Source: Gammaproteobacteria bacterium
Lineage (GTDB): Bacteria; Pseudomonadota; Gammaproteobacteria; Thiohalomonadales; Thiohalomonadaceae
Assembly: GCA_023228645.1 (NCBI GenBank)
Contig: JALOAT010000018.1
Coordinates: 1 to 63,295, forward strand
Length of the DNA stretch: 63,295 nt
Direction of reading: 5' to 3'
In this document: piece by piece, positions 54,970-63,218 of the stretch
How the letters are laid out: each line of letters opens with the position of its first letter
How positions within the stretch are numbered: position 1 is the stretch's first letter
The notes under the pieces: model-generated
What the model saw: only the letters and a program-made list of their open reading frames with translations
Databases searched by the model: none
What the model was told of the DNA's origin: nothing
Program-made: the position numbers and the translations under genes

Positions 54970-55278
54970 ATGAATCACAACGAATTCCTTGCCAACCTGC
55001 TGGCGCTCTCCGAAGCGATGCTGGAGCATGGCCGCCGGGGAGAGTGGGAGGACGTGGAGCGCCTGGAAGCCGTCCGTCGCCAAGGGCTGGAGGCCTGCTT
55101 CGAGAAACCTGTCGCTGCCGGGGATGCGTCCACGGCGCGGGGACTCCTGGAGCGCATCCTGGAAACCGACGCAGAGTTGACCGCCTTGGCCACGCGCAAC
55201 CGCGACGAAGCCGGAGCACAGCTCGCCGAGTTGCGGACCGGACGCCGGGCCACTGCGGCTTACGCCGCCAACGTCTGA
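54970..55278 (+). CDS. FliT-like flagellar export chaperone
   Basis: 102-residue, mostly helical protein between fliD and fliS, where fliT is expected. Helices such as EFLANLLALSEAMLEHGRRG and TARGLLERILETDAELTALA fit the FliT/FliD-chaperone pattern, but sequence identity in this family is low, so the call rests mainly on size, helical content and position. Ribosome site AAGGAG precedes ATG 54970. Confidence 0.7.
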   Translation: MNHNEFLANLLALSEAMLEHGRRGEWEDVERLEAVRRQGLEACFEKPVAAGDASTARGLLERILETDAELTALATRNRDEAGAQLAELRTGRRATAAYAANV

Positions 55279-55291
55279 GCATCGTCCGCAT

Positions 55292-55319
55292 TAAAGTTTC
55301 GATGCCTTTCGGCCGATTC
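55292..55319 (+). promoter_or_regulatory. Sigma-28 promoter of fliS
   Basis: TAAAGTTT (55292-55299, exact), 12-nt spacer, GCCGATTC (55312-55319, six of eight). 36 nt before fliS; it rules out the longer fliS reading frame. Confidence 0.88.
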
Positions 55320-55355
55320 AACGAACACGCATCACGAAAACAAAGGGAAACAGCG

Positions 55356-55805
55356 ATGGCATTCCACTCCCGTGTCCTCAACCAATACCAGCAGGTGAAA
55401 GTGGAAGGCGGCGTGCAGACTGCCGACCCGCATCGCCTGGTCGCCATGTTGCTGGAAGGCGCGAAGGAGAAGATCCACGGCGCGAAGCTGCGCATCCTCC
55501 ATAACCACAGCGTCAAGGACGTGCAGGAAAAGGGTGCGCTCATCGGTGGCAGCATCGCCATCGTGGACGCACTGCGCGCCAGTCTCGACATGGACAAGGG
55601 CGGTGAGATCGCCGCCAACCTGGAGCAGCTCTACGACTACATGACGCGGCGCCTGCTCGAGGCGAACCTGCGCAATGACGTGAGCGCCCTCGACGAAGTG
55701 GCCGGTTTGCTCGGCTCCATCGAAGAGGCGTGGAACGCCATCGCCCCGAACGCCCCCGCGCCGGCACCTGTCGATCGCCCCACCGCGGTTTCCTTGGGGG
55801 CCTGA
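55356..55805 (+). CDS. fliS: Flagellin export chaperone FliS
   Basis: Binds the flagellin C terminus in the cytoplasm before export. The 149-residue product starts MAFHSRVLNQYQQVKVEGGV and contains the family core ADPHRLVAMLLEGAKEKIHG, NLEQLYDYMTRRLLEANLRN and VSALDEVAGLLGSIEEAWN. ATG 55356 is fixed by the ribosome site AAGGGAAA and by the sigma-28 promoter just upstream; the upstream frame is discarded. Ends in a strong terminator. Confidence 0.97.
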   Translation: MAFHSRVLNQYQQVKVEGGVQTADPHRLVAMLLEGAKEKIHGAKLRILHNHSVKDVQEKGALIGGSIAIVDALRASLDMDKGGEIAANLEQLYDYMTRRLLEANLRNDVSALDEVAGLLGSIEEAWNAIAPNAPAPAPVDRPTAVSLGA

Positions 55806-55817
55806 GTCCTCCGCGCC

Positions 55818-55851
55818 AAAAAGCCGGCTTTTCAGCCGGCTTTTTGTTGTT
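55818..55851 (+). terminator. Rho-independent terminator after fliS
   Basis: AAAAAGCCGGCT (55818-55829), loop TTTC, AGCCGGCTTTTT (55834-55845), then GTTGTTTTT. Best terminator in the flagellar region. Confidence 0.95.
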
Positions 55852-55893
55852 TTTATGCACCTGTGAACAGGCGTTAAGAATAACGACAATATT

Positions 55894-55921
55894 TTGACAA
55901 CCTCACTGGAAATGTTACCCT
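55894..55921 (+). promoter_or_regulatory. Possible sigma-70 promoter of fleQ
   Basis: Exact TTGACA (55894-55899), 16-nt spacer, TACCCT (55916-55921, weak -10). 53 nt before the start codon. A sigma-70 promoter would suit a top-tier flagellar regulator. Confidence 0.5.
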
Positions 55922-55973
55922 GGCGTTCCATTGAACCCGGGCCGTCTGCCCGCGAGCCAAGCGAGAGACACGG

Positions 55974-57353
55974 ATGAGCGCCGATACAATCCTGGTGGTG
56001 GATCGCGATGAGCGGCGTCGTGAGCAGCTCGTTGCCGTCATTGAATTTCTTGGTCAGGGTAAGGTGTTGAGCACGGACCCGGGCGTCTTCTCCGGCTTGG
56101 TGGCGCCCGACCGCCTGAAGGCCGTTTTCCTGAGCGACCGGGCGGATGTGGATGCCCTGCAGCGTTGGGCCGGTGGCGCGCCCCTGTTTCTGATCAGCGA
56201 GCGCGGCGACGTGCCGCCCGGTGTGCTGGGGCGGCTCGACTTCCCCTTGCGCTACCACGCCCTGGTCACGGCCTTGCACCGCGCCGACGTTTTTGGCGAG
56301 AACCACCGCCCGGACAACAGCGAGCCCCAGGCGCGGCTGTCCCGGGTGTTCGTGGGCAAACACGCCGGCGTGCGCCAGGTGCGCCGGCTCATCGATCAGG
56401 TGGCCGACTCGGACGCCAACGTGATCATCCTGGGCGAGTCGGGCACGGGCAAGGAAGTCATCGCCCGCAGCCTGCATTACCTCTCATCCCGCCGCGACAG
56501 GCCTTTTGTGCCGGTGAACTGCGGGGCCATTCCTGCGGAATTGCTGGAAAGTGAGCTGTTTGGCCACGAGAAGGGCGCCTTCACCGGGGCGCTCACCACC
56601 CGCCAGGGGCGCTTCGAGATGGCCGAGGGCGGCACACTGTTCCTCGACGAGATCGGCGACATGCCCATCAACATGCAGGTGAAGCTGTTGCGCGTGTTGC
56701 AGGAGCGCAGCTTCGAGCGCGTGGGCAGCAACCGCAGCATCGCCGCCAATGTGCGGGTGATCGCCGCTACCCACCGCAATCTGGAGCAGGCCATCACGGA
56801 CGGACAGTTCCGTGAGGACCTCTATTACCGGCTGAACGTATTCCCTATCGACGTGCCGCCGCTGCGCGAGCGCCGGGAGGACATCCCGCTGCTGGTCAGC
56901 GAGCTGGTGGCGCGCCTGGAGCGGGAGCAGCGCGGGTCTGTGCGGCTCACCCAGGCGGCGCTGGCCTCGTTGATGAACTACCCGTGGCCCGGCAATGTGC
57001 GCGAACTGGCGAACCTGATGGAGCGCCTGGTCATCATGCATCCGGGCGGCGTGGTGGATTACCACGACCTGCCCGCCAAGTTCCAGACCGATGCGAGCCT
57101 GGTGGAGCAGGACATGCCCATGCCGGCGCCCGCCGAGGCTCCGCCGGAGCAGGTCGTTTCGCACGGCCCCATGGCCTTGCCCGAGGAGGGCCTCGACCTG
57201 AAGGAATACCTCGCCGACCTGGAACTCAAACTCATCCACCAGGCCCTCGACGACGCCGACGGTGTGGTCGCCCACGCCGCCCAGCGCCTGAAGATGCGTC
57301 GCACCACGTTGGTGGAGAAGATGCGCAAGTACGGGATCTCGCGAGGGGAGTGA
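55974..57353 (+). CDS. fleQ: Sigma-54-dependent flagellar master regulator FleQ (FlrA)
   Basis: Top of the flagellar hierarchy; activates sigma-54 promoters and, in Pseudomonas, binds cyclic-di-GMP. 459 residues: an N-terminal receiver-like FleQ domain (about 1-115) that lacks a recognisable phospho-acceptor Asp, an AAA+ domain (about 130-360) with GESGTGKE, ELFGHEKGAFTGA and GGTLFLDEIGD, and a C-terminal Fis-type HTH (AHAAQRLKMRRTTLVEKMRK). Alone between the fliS terminator and the fleSR leader. Expected targets here are the sigma-54 elements before flgA, flgB, fleS and fliE. Confidence 0.95.
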   Translation: MSADTILVVDRDERRREQLVAVIEFLGQGKVLSTDPGVFSGLVAPDRLKAVFLSDRADVDALQRWAGGAPLFLISERGDVPPGVLGRLDFPLRYHALVTALHRADVFGENHRPDNSEPQARLSRVFVGKHAGVRQVRRLIDQVADSDANVIILGESGTGKEVIARSLHYLSSRRDRPFVPVNCGAIPAELLESELFGHEKGAFTGALTTRQGRFEMAEGGTLFLDEIGDMPINMQVKLLRVLQERSFERVGSNRSIAANVRVIAATHRNLEQAITDGQFREDLYYRLNVFPIDVPPLRERREDIPLLVSELVARLEREQRGSVRLTQAALASLMNYPWPGNVRELANLMERLVIMHPGGVVDYHDLPAKFQTDASLVEQDMPMPAPAEAPPEQVVSHGPMALPEEGLDLKEYLADLELKLIHQALDDADGVVAHAAQRLKMRRTTLVEKMRKYGISRGE

Positions 57354-57446
57354 TTAGGCGGTTGGCCGTCAACCTGCCGCCAACGTGACCTACAAAACTT
57401 TGGGCGCAGCTCTTCCTCAGATACCCGAACCAAACACAAACGGCCT

Positions 57447-57478
57447 AACCCCGTTCCGCTTCGCTCCACCCGGGCTAC
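57447..57478 (-). repeat. GTAG-headed REP-like element
   Basis: On the minus strand it reads GTAGCCCGGGTGGAGCGAAG then CGGAACGGGG, i.e. a GTAG head, complementary ends (CCCG/CGGG) and a GCGAAGC tip. Sequences of this type recur as intergenic repeats in many proteobacteria. It belongs to a different sequence group from the pair at 1145-1228. The surrounding fleQ-fleS gap (57354-57736, 383 nt) also holds a terminator, a G/C-run palindrome near 57504-57526 and the sigma-54 promoter, but no gene. Confidence 0.65.
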
Positions 57479-57633
57479 GAGCAGCGCAGAAACTCTCGCG
57501 GTCCCGGGGGGCGGGGTCCCCGTCAAAACAATCTCGGGCGAAGCCCCACGTTCAGAATCTCGCGTAGCGTCGCAACTGACCCACATCCCACTACAAAATG
57601 CTTCGCCACCGCTCCCCCAAGTCACAAATTTGA

Positions 57634-57655
57634 CTCCGCCACGCGGAGCGTTTTC
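57634..57655 (+). terminator. Terminator upstream of the fleSR promoter
   Basis: CTCCGC (57634-57639), loop CAC, GCGGAG (57643-57648), then CGTTTTC. Likely ends the fleQ transcript. Confidence 0.65.
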
Positions 57656-57685
57656 TAACTCACTGTAAACACAGGAAATTATAGC

Positions 57686-57700
57686 CGGCACAACCCTTGC
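57686..57700 (+). promoter_or_regulatory. Sigma-54 promoter of fleS-fleR
   Basis: CGGCAC (57686-57691), 5-nt spacer, TTGC (57697-57700); one mismatch to consensus. Transcription would start near 57711, so the upstream TTG codon at 57707 cannot be the fleS start. Confidence 0.8.
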
Positions 57701-57736
57701 TTAGCCTTGGACGTCCATTACGAATACGACAAGGCC

Positions 57737-58822
57737 ATGGCAATACAGAGCGCCATCCAAACGAAGGCGGAGAGCCCGTCTCGCGAACGAATCGAACTCC
57801 TGACAGCCGAGCGCGCCCGGCTCCGCGCCGAACTGCGCGCGTTGACGTCGTCCGTGCCGGCGGCCCTGGTGATGCTGGACGGCCGCGGCCGGGTGGCTTC
57901 GGCCAATGCGCGTGCGGAAGCGCTGCTCGGCACGCCGTTGCTCGGCGAGCCATGGCGCGACATCGTGCAGCGCGCCTTCGCGTCCGGCACCGTCGGCAGC
58001 GATCTGTGTCTGCGCGACGGTCGCCTGGTGACCGTCGCCACGGCGCCACGGGGCGACGGGCCGGGGCAGTTGCTGTGGTTACAGGACGTGACTGCCGAGC
58101 GCCAGTGGCACCGCCAGGCGGAGCATTCGCGGCGCCTCGCCGACATGGGCCGCATGGCCGCCACGCTCGCCCATCAGGTGCGTACGCCATTGTCTTCGGC
58201 CCTGCTGTATGCCTCGCAACTGGCCGACCCCCAACTCGCCGTCAGCCGGCGCAGTGATTTCACCGAAAAGCTCATTTCCCGCCTGCGCGACCTGGAGCGC
58301 TTGGTCAACGACATGCTCGGTCTGGCGCGTGGCGAAGGTGGGGCGGGCGAGACCTTTGCCGCCGCTGAGCTGTTCGCCCAGGTGCATGAGGCCGCCCGCG
58401 AGGCCGCATCAGCCTGTGACATCGCGGTGCGCGCCAGTGACGCGACCGACGGCGCGGTGGTGTGCGGCAATCCCACACTCGTCAAGAGCGCCCTGCTCAA
58501 CCTCGTGAACAACGCCCTGGAGGCCAGCGCGCCGGGCAGTGAACTCGAACTGTCCTGCCATCCGGTCAAACCGGACGCGATCGAATTCCGGGTGCGCGAC
58601 CACGGCCGCGGCGTGCCCGAGTCCCTGCGTCCGCGGCTGTTCCAACCCTTCGCCACGGGCCGGCGCGATGGTGCGGGACTCGGGCTGGCCGCGGTGCGCG
58701 CGGTGGCACGCGCCCAGGGGGGTGACGCCTGGTATGCGCCGGTCGCAGACGGCGGCAGCGTGTTTGCCATACGCCTGCCGGCACAGTACCGGGTAGCCGA
58801 ACGGCTGGCAGTGAATGCCTGA
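57737..58822 (+). CDS. fleS: Flagellar sensor histidine kinase FleS (FlrB)
   Basis: Cytosolic kinase that activates FleR for mid-tier flagellar genes. 361 residues, no membrane helix. PAS-like domain (about 25-110: VPAALVMLDGRGRVASANAR), HisKA with phospho-His in MAATLAHQVRTPLSSALLY (about residue 145), and ATPase domain (NLVNNALEASAPGSELELS; DHGRGVPESLRPRLFQPF; GAGLGLAAVRAV). ATG 57737 is chosen because it lies downstream of the expected transcription start. fleR follows after 11 nt. Confidence 0.94.
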   Translation: MAIQSAIQTKAESPSRERIELLTAERARLRAELRALTSSVPAALVMLDGRGRVASANARAEALLGTPLLGEPWRDIVQRAFASGTVGSDLCLRDGRLVTVATAPRGDGPGQLLWLQDVTAERQWHRQAEHSRRLADMGRMAATLAHQVRTPLSSALLYASQLADPQLAVSRRSDFTEKLISRLRDLERLVNDMLGLARGEGGAGETFAAAELFAQVHEAAREAASACDIAVRASDATDGAVVCGNPTLVKSALLNLVNNALEASAPGSELELSCHPVKPDAIEFRVRDHGRGVPESLRPRLFQPFATGRRDGAGLGLAAVRAVARAQGGDAWYAPVADGGSVFAIRLPAQYRVAERLAVNA

Positions 58823-58833
58823 AGGAAGTGACC

Positions 58834-60159
58834 ATGCAAACCGTACTCGTAGTCGAAGATGATCGCGGCCTCGCCGAGGCGCTGGCCGACACCCTGGACG
58901 TGGCAGGATTTCGTGCCTGCGTCGCCCACAACGCCGCCGACGCCCTGGCCACGCTGGACGACGCCACCCCCGATCTGGTGGTGAGCGACGTGCACATGCC
59001 GGGGATGGACGGGCACGCGCTGCTCGGCGCCCTGAAACACCGCGACCCGGAACTGCCGGTGTTGCTCATGACCGCCTACGCCAGCGTGCCCAAGGCCGTG
59101 GAAGCCATGCGCGCCGGCGCGGTGGATTACCTGGTGAAGCCGTTCGAGGCCGCTGCGCTGGTGGAGGCAGTGAACAAGCACGTGCGCCCCCCCGACGCCG
59201 CGCTGGGCGCGCCGCTCGTGGAAGACCCGCGCAGCCGCGAACTCTTCAACCTGGCCGGGCGCGTGGCTCACAGCGACGTCACGGTACTCATCCACGGCGA
59301 GAGCGGCAGCGGCAAGGAAGTGATCGCCCGCTACGTCCACGAGCATTCGGCGCGCGCCGTGGGGCCGTTCGTGGCGGTCAATTGCGCGGCCATCCCCGAG
59401 AACATGCTGGAGGCGACCCTGTTCGGCTGGGAGAAGGGCGCCTACACCGGCGCGGTGCGCAGCATGCCCGGCAAGTTCGAGCAGGCCCAAGGCGGCACGC
59501 TGTTACTGGACGAGGTCTCGGAAATGGATCCGAACCTGCAGGCCAAGCTCTTGCGCGTGCTGCAGGAGCGCGAGGTGGAGCGCCTCGGCGGCGAGCGCGT
59601 CATCCCGCTCGACGTGCGCGTGCTCGCCACCACCAACCGCGACCTGCGCGAAGAGGTGCACCAAGGCCGCTTCCGCGAAGACCTCTATTTCCGGTTGGCG
59701 GTGTTTCCGCTACGCGCGCTCGCCCTGCGTGAGCGCCCGGGCGACATCCTGCCGCTGGCGGAGCGCTCACTGGCGGCGACGGCCCGCGCGGCGGGACGCA
59801 AGGCGCCGACCCTGTCCCCCGAGGCGGCCGGCCTGCTGCGCCGCTACGGCTTCCCGGGCAATGTGCGCGAGCTGGACAATCTCATGCAGCGCGCGTTGAT
59901 CCTCCAGCCCGGTGATGTCATCGGCCCTGCCGATCTGGTGTTCGAACAGCCCCCCACGCCGGCGGTGGAAAACCCGGCCGCCGATGGCCTGAACGGCGAG
60001 CTGAAGGAGCGGGAATATCACCTTATCACCGAGGCCCTGCGCGCGGGTTCGCGCAAGATGGCGGCGCAGAAACTCGGCATCAGCGAACGCACCTTGCGCT
60101 ACAAGCTGGCGCGCATGCGGGAGGAAGGCTTCGCCTGCCCGGAGCGGTTGGCACCGTAA
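58834..60159 (+). CDS. fleR: Sigma-54-dependent flagellar response regulator FleR (FlrC)
   Basis: Phosphorylated by FleS; activates hook and basal-body genes. 441 residues: receiver domain with VVEDD, Asp in VVSDVHMPGMDGH and Lys in YLVKPF; AAA+ domain with GESGSGKE, LFGWEKGAYTGA (Tyr variant) and GGTLLLDEVSEMD; C-terminal Fis HTH (MAAQKLGISERTLRYKLARM). ATG 58834 lies 7 nt after AAGGA; a GTG at 58828 is in frame but sits on the ribosome site. The end of the gene contains the fliE promoter. Confidence 0.95.
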   Translation: MQTVLVVEDDRGLAEALADTLDVAGFRACVAHNAADALATLDDATPDLVVSDVHMPGMDGHALLGALKHRDPELPVLLMTAYASVPKAVEAMRAGAVDYLVKPFEAAALVEAVNKHVRPPDAALGAPLVEDPRSRELFNLAGRVAHSDVTVLIHGESGSGKEVIARYVHEHSARAVGPFVAVNCAAIPENMLEATLFGWEKGAYTGAVRSMPGKFEQAQGGTLLLDEVSEMDPNLQAKLLRVLQEREVERLGGERVIPLDVRVLATTNRDLREEVHQGRFREDLYFRLAVFPLRALALRERPGDILPLAERSLAATARAAGRKAPTLSPEAAGLLRRYGFPGNVRELDNLMQRALILQPGDVIGPADLVFEQPPTPAVENPAADGLNGELKEREYHLITEALRAGSRKMAAQKLGISERTLRYKLARMREEGFACPERLAP

Positions 60160-60163
60160 ATGC
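60149..60163 (+). promoter_or_regulatory. Sigma-54 promoter of fliE-fliF-fliG-fliH
   Basis: TGGCAC (60149-60154, exact), 5-nt spacer, ATGC (60160-60163, GC kept). Overlaps the last codons of fleR; 46 nt before fliE. Confidence 0.72.
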
Positions 60164-60208
60164 ATCTGAGGTCCGCAGTGACGGATTTCAAACATTGGCG
60201 GAGGCATC

Positions 60209-60541
60209 ATGAACACCATCGACAGCTCCCAACTCCTCGCCCAGCTGCGTCTCGCCACGGCGCAGGCCAAGGGCGCCGGTGTGCTGCCGGCGGCCGATGC
60301 CTCGGCCGGGACCGCAGGCGCCAGCTTTTCGTCGGTGCTCAAACAGTCCATCGATACCGTCAACGGCATGCAGCAGACCGCCGGCGAGCTCAAGCAGTCC
60401 TTCGAGCTGGGCACCGCCGGCGTAGGGCTGTCCGATGTGATGCTGGCCACCAGCAAGGCGCAACTCGGCTTCCAGGCCATGGTGCAGGTGCGCAACAAGG
60501 TGGTCGAGGCCTATCAGGAAATCATGCGCATGCCCGTGTAA
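60209..60541 (+). CDS. fliE: Flagellar hook-basal body protein FliE
   Basis: Adapter between the MS ring and the rod. 110 residues with the family C-terminal half (FELGTAGVGLSDVMLATSKA; QLGFQAMVQVRNKVVEAYQE; IMRMPV end). First gene of the fliEFGH run. Confidence 0.97.
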   Translation: MNTIDSSQLLAQLRLATAQAKGAGVLPAADASAGTAGASFSSVLKQSIDTVNGMQQTAGELKQSFELGTAGVGLSDVMLATSKAQLGFQAMVQVRNKVVEAYQEIMRMPV

Positions 60542-60557
60542 GGCATAGCGCCCGACG

Positions 60558-62198
60558 ATGAACGCGGTAAAGGCACACTCCATGGCGACGACTCAACTGG
60601 CCGTCCTTGCTCAAAACCCGGTGACCCGCCAGCTCGGCGTGATGTTCGGGCTCGCCGCCGCGGTGGCGCTCGGCATCGCGGTGGTGCTGTGGGGCCGCGA
60701 GCCCACCTATGGCGTGCTCTACAGCGGTCTGGTGGGACAGGACGCCGGCGCGGTGGTCGAGCAACTGAGCAAGGACAACGTGAAATACCGCCTCGACGAG
60801 ACCACCGGCGCCATCCTGGTCCCTGCCGAACAGGTCCACGAGCTGCGTCTGCAAATGGCCAGTGCCGGCCTGCCGAAGAGCGCAGGCGTCGGTTTCAACG
60901 TGCTGGAACAGAAGCAGGAATTCGGCACCAGCCAGTTCATGGAAAACGCGCGTTACCAGCGCGCTTTGGAGGAGGAGCTGGCACGCACCATCGCCGCCGT
61001 GAAGTACGTGGAGAACGCCCGCGTGCACCTGGCCCTGCCCAAGCAATCGGTGTTCGTGCGCAAGCGCCAGGAACCGAGTGCCTCGGTGCTCCTCAGCCTG
61101 TTTCCCGGCCGCGTACTCGAACGCGAACAGGTCGCAGCCATCACGCACATGGTGGCCTCCAGCGTCCCCAACCTGGAGCCCGGCCGCGTCACCGTGGTGG
61201 ACCAATCGGGCCGCCTGCTCAGCGACGAAAAACTCAATCCCGAGCTGTCCGCCAGCAAGGAGCAGTTCGCGCATACGCGCACCCTTGAAGAATCCTACGT
61301 GCAGCGTATCGAGAGCATCCTCACGCCGGTGTTGGGCCCGGACGGCGTGCGCGCGCAGGTGTCGGCGGATGTGGATTACGCGGTCACCGAGCAGACCCAG
61401 GAGACCTACAACCCCGAAACCGCCGCCATGCGCAGCGAGCAGCGCTTCGAGCAGACCAATACCGGAACCGATCCAATGGGTATTCCCGGTGCGCTCTCCA
61501 ATGAACCGCCCGGTGCGGGCCGCGCACCCGAGGTCCTGCCGGCGCAGGGCACGCCGGCCGCGGAAGGCGAGAACATGCGCAGTGTCCGACGCGCCACCGT
61601 CAACTATGAATTGGACCGCACCATCAGCCACACCCGTTCGGCGGTGGGCCAGATCAAACGCCTGACCGTCGCCGTAGTGGTGGACGACAAGATGGTGCCG
61701 GACGAGGAGGGCAACCTGGTGCGCACGCCGCGCACGCCCGAGGAGCTGGACCGCATCACCACCCTGGTGCGCGATGCCATCGGTTTCAGCGCCGACCGCG
61801 GCGACACGGTCAACGTGGTCAACGTCGCCTTCACCGAGGCGCAGGGTCTTGCCCCGCTGCCGGAAGCGCCGCTGTGGAAGCAGGCGTGGCTGTGGGATGT
61901 GGTGAAGGAAGTGTTCGCCTGGATCATCGCCGCGGTGGTGCTGCTGTTCGCCCTGCGGGCGGTGATGCGCAGCTTCGGTCCGCGCCCGGACGAGGAAGCG
62001 GAGGGCGCCGCCCAGCTTGCGGGGCCGGCCATGGCGGAGGATCATCTCTCCTTGAGCAGTTCCACCGAGACCGTGCACCTTCCAGGCCCCGACCAGACCT
62101 ACGAAGAAAATCTGAACCAGGCGCGTCAGATGGCCCTGCAGGACCCCAAGCGGGTCGCGCAGGTGGTGCGCAGTTGGATCCATGCGGACGACAAGTAA
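60558..62198 (+). CDS. fliF: Flagellar MS-ring protein FliF
   Basis: Inner-membrane ring on which the motor and export gate are built. 546 residues: N-terminal membrane helix (LGVMFGLAAAVALGIAVVLW, about 27-46), periplasmic ring-building domains (YGVLYSGLVGQDAGAVVEQL; ARVHLALPKQSVFVRKRQEP), second helix (about 450-472, VFAWIIAAVVLLFALRAVMR), and a cytoplasmic FliG-binding tail ending SWIHADDK. ATG 60558 lacks a clear ribosome site; ATG 60582 (MATTQLAVLAQN) is an alternative start 8 codons later. Confidence 0.97.
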   Translation: MNAVKAHSMATTQLAVLAQNPVTRQLGVMFGLAAAVALGIAVVLWGREPTYGVLYSGLVGQDAGAVVEQLSKDNVKYRLDETTGAILVPAEQVHELRLQMASAGLPKSAGVGFNVLEQKQEFGTSQFMENARYQRALEEELARTIAAVKYVENARVHLALPKQSVFVRKRQEPSASVLLSLFPGRVLEREQVAAITHMVASSVPNLEPGRVTVVDQSGRLLSDEKLNPELSASKEQFAHTRTLEESYVQRIESILTPVLGPDGVRAQVSADVDYAVTEQTQETYNPETAAMRSEQRFEQTNTGTDPMGIPGALSNEPPGAGRAPEVLPAQGTPAAEGENMRSVRRATVNYELDRTISHTRSAVGQIKRLTVAVVVDDKMVPDEEGNLVRTPRTPEELDRITTLVRDAIGFSADRGDTVNVVNVAFTEAQGLAPLPEAPLWKQAWLWDVVKEVFAWIIAAVVLLFALRAVMRSFGPRPDEEAEGAAQLAGPAMAEDHLSLSSSTETVHLPGPDQTYEENLNQARQMALQDPKRVAQVVRSWIHADDK

Positions 62199-62204
62199 AC
62201 GACC

Positions 62205-63218
62205 ATGGCTGAACAACCGAAAACCAAGCTCACGGGCGCCGAGCGCGCGGCCATTCTCATGATGAGTCTCGGCGAGTCCGGTGCGGTGGAGATCATGAAG
62301 CACCTCGGACCGAAGGAGGTGCAGAAGATCGGTGAGGCCATGACCGCCACCCGCAGCGTCACCAAGCCGCAGGTGAGTGATGTGCTGCAGAACTTCGCCG
62401 AAGAGCTGGGTATGCAAACGGCGCTCGGCGTGGGGGCGGAGGACTATCTGCGCCGCGTGCTCACCAATGCGCTCGGCGAGGACAAGGCGGCAAACCTCAT
62501 CGACCGCATCCTGCTCGGGCGCTCCTCCAAGGGTCTCGAAGCGCTCAAGTGGATGGAGCCGCGCGCCATTGCCGAGATCGTCCGCCTGGAGCATCCGCAG
62601 ATCATCGCCATCGTGTTGTCCTATCTCGACAGCGATCAGGCCGCGCAGGTGCTGTCGGCGCTACCGGAGAATCTGCGCGCCGATGTCCTCATGCGTGTAG
62701 CCAGCCTCGACGGCATCCAGCCGGCCGCCCTGGCCGAACTGGACGACATCCTCGACAAGCAGTTCTCGGGCAGCTCGGGCAACATCAAGTCGTCCAGCGT
62801 GGGTGGCAAGAAGACTGCTGCCAACATTCTCAACTTCACAGACACCGCCATCGAAACCAAGATCCTCGATAAGATTCGCGATTCCGAACCGGAACTGGCG
62901 CAGGTCATCGAGGACCTCATGTTCGTGTTCGAGAACCTGGCCGAAATCGACGATCGCAGCATGCAGGCGCTGCTGCGCGAGGTTTCCTCGGACAGCCTCA
63001 TCATGGCCTTGAAGGGCGCCGACGACAACGTGAAGGAGAAGGTGTTCAAGAATATGTCGCGGCGCGCCTCCGAGATGTTGCGCGACGATCTCGATGCGCG
63101 TGGTCCGGTGCGCGTCTCGGAAGTGGAGACTGCGCAGAAGGAAATCCTGTCCATCGCACGCCGCATGGCGGAATCCGGCGATTTGTCGCTGGGCGGAGGC
63201 GGCGATGAGTACGTCTAA
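62205..63218 (+). CDS. fliG: Flagellar motor switch protein FliG
   Basis: Rotor protein that meets the stator and sets rotation direction. 337 residues with three domains: FliF-binding N terminus (LTGAERAAILMMSLGESGAV), the middle domain with the FliM-binding EHPQ motif (RLEHPQIIAIVLSYLDSDQA), and the C-terminal torque helix region with charged residues (MFVFENLAEIDDRSMQALLR; DLDARGPVRVSEVETAQKEI). Starts 6 nt after fliF; its end overlaps fliH by 14 nt. Confidence 0.98.
   Translation: MAEQPKTKLTGAERAAILMMSLGESGAVEIMKHLGPKEVQKIGEAMTATRSVTKPQVSDVLQNFAEELGMQTALGVGAEDYLRRVLTNALGEDKAANLIDRILLGRSSKGLEALKWMEPRAIAEIVRLEHPQIIAIVLSYLDSDQAAQVLSALPENLRADVLMRVASLDGIQPAALAELDDILDKQFSGSSGNIKSSSVGGKKTAANILNFTDTAIETKILDKIRDSEPELAQVIEDLMFVFENLAEIDDRSMQALLREVSSDSLIMALKGADDNVKEKVFKNMSRRASEMLRDDLDARGPVRVSEVETAQKEILSIARRMAESGDLSLGGGGDEYV

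Noticed and set aside
60522..62594. 690-residue minus-strand open frame opposite fliF and fliG
   Set aside because: Shadow frame; high His/Gly/Leu, no motif, and the plus strand encodes full-length FliF.
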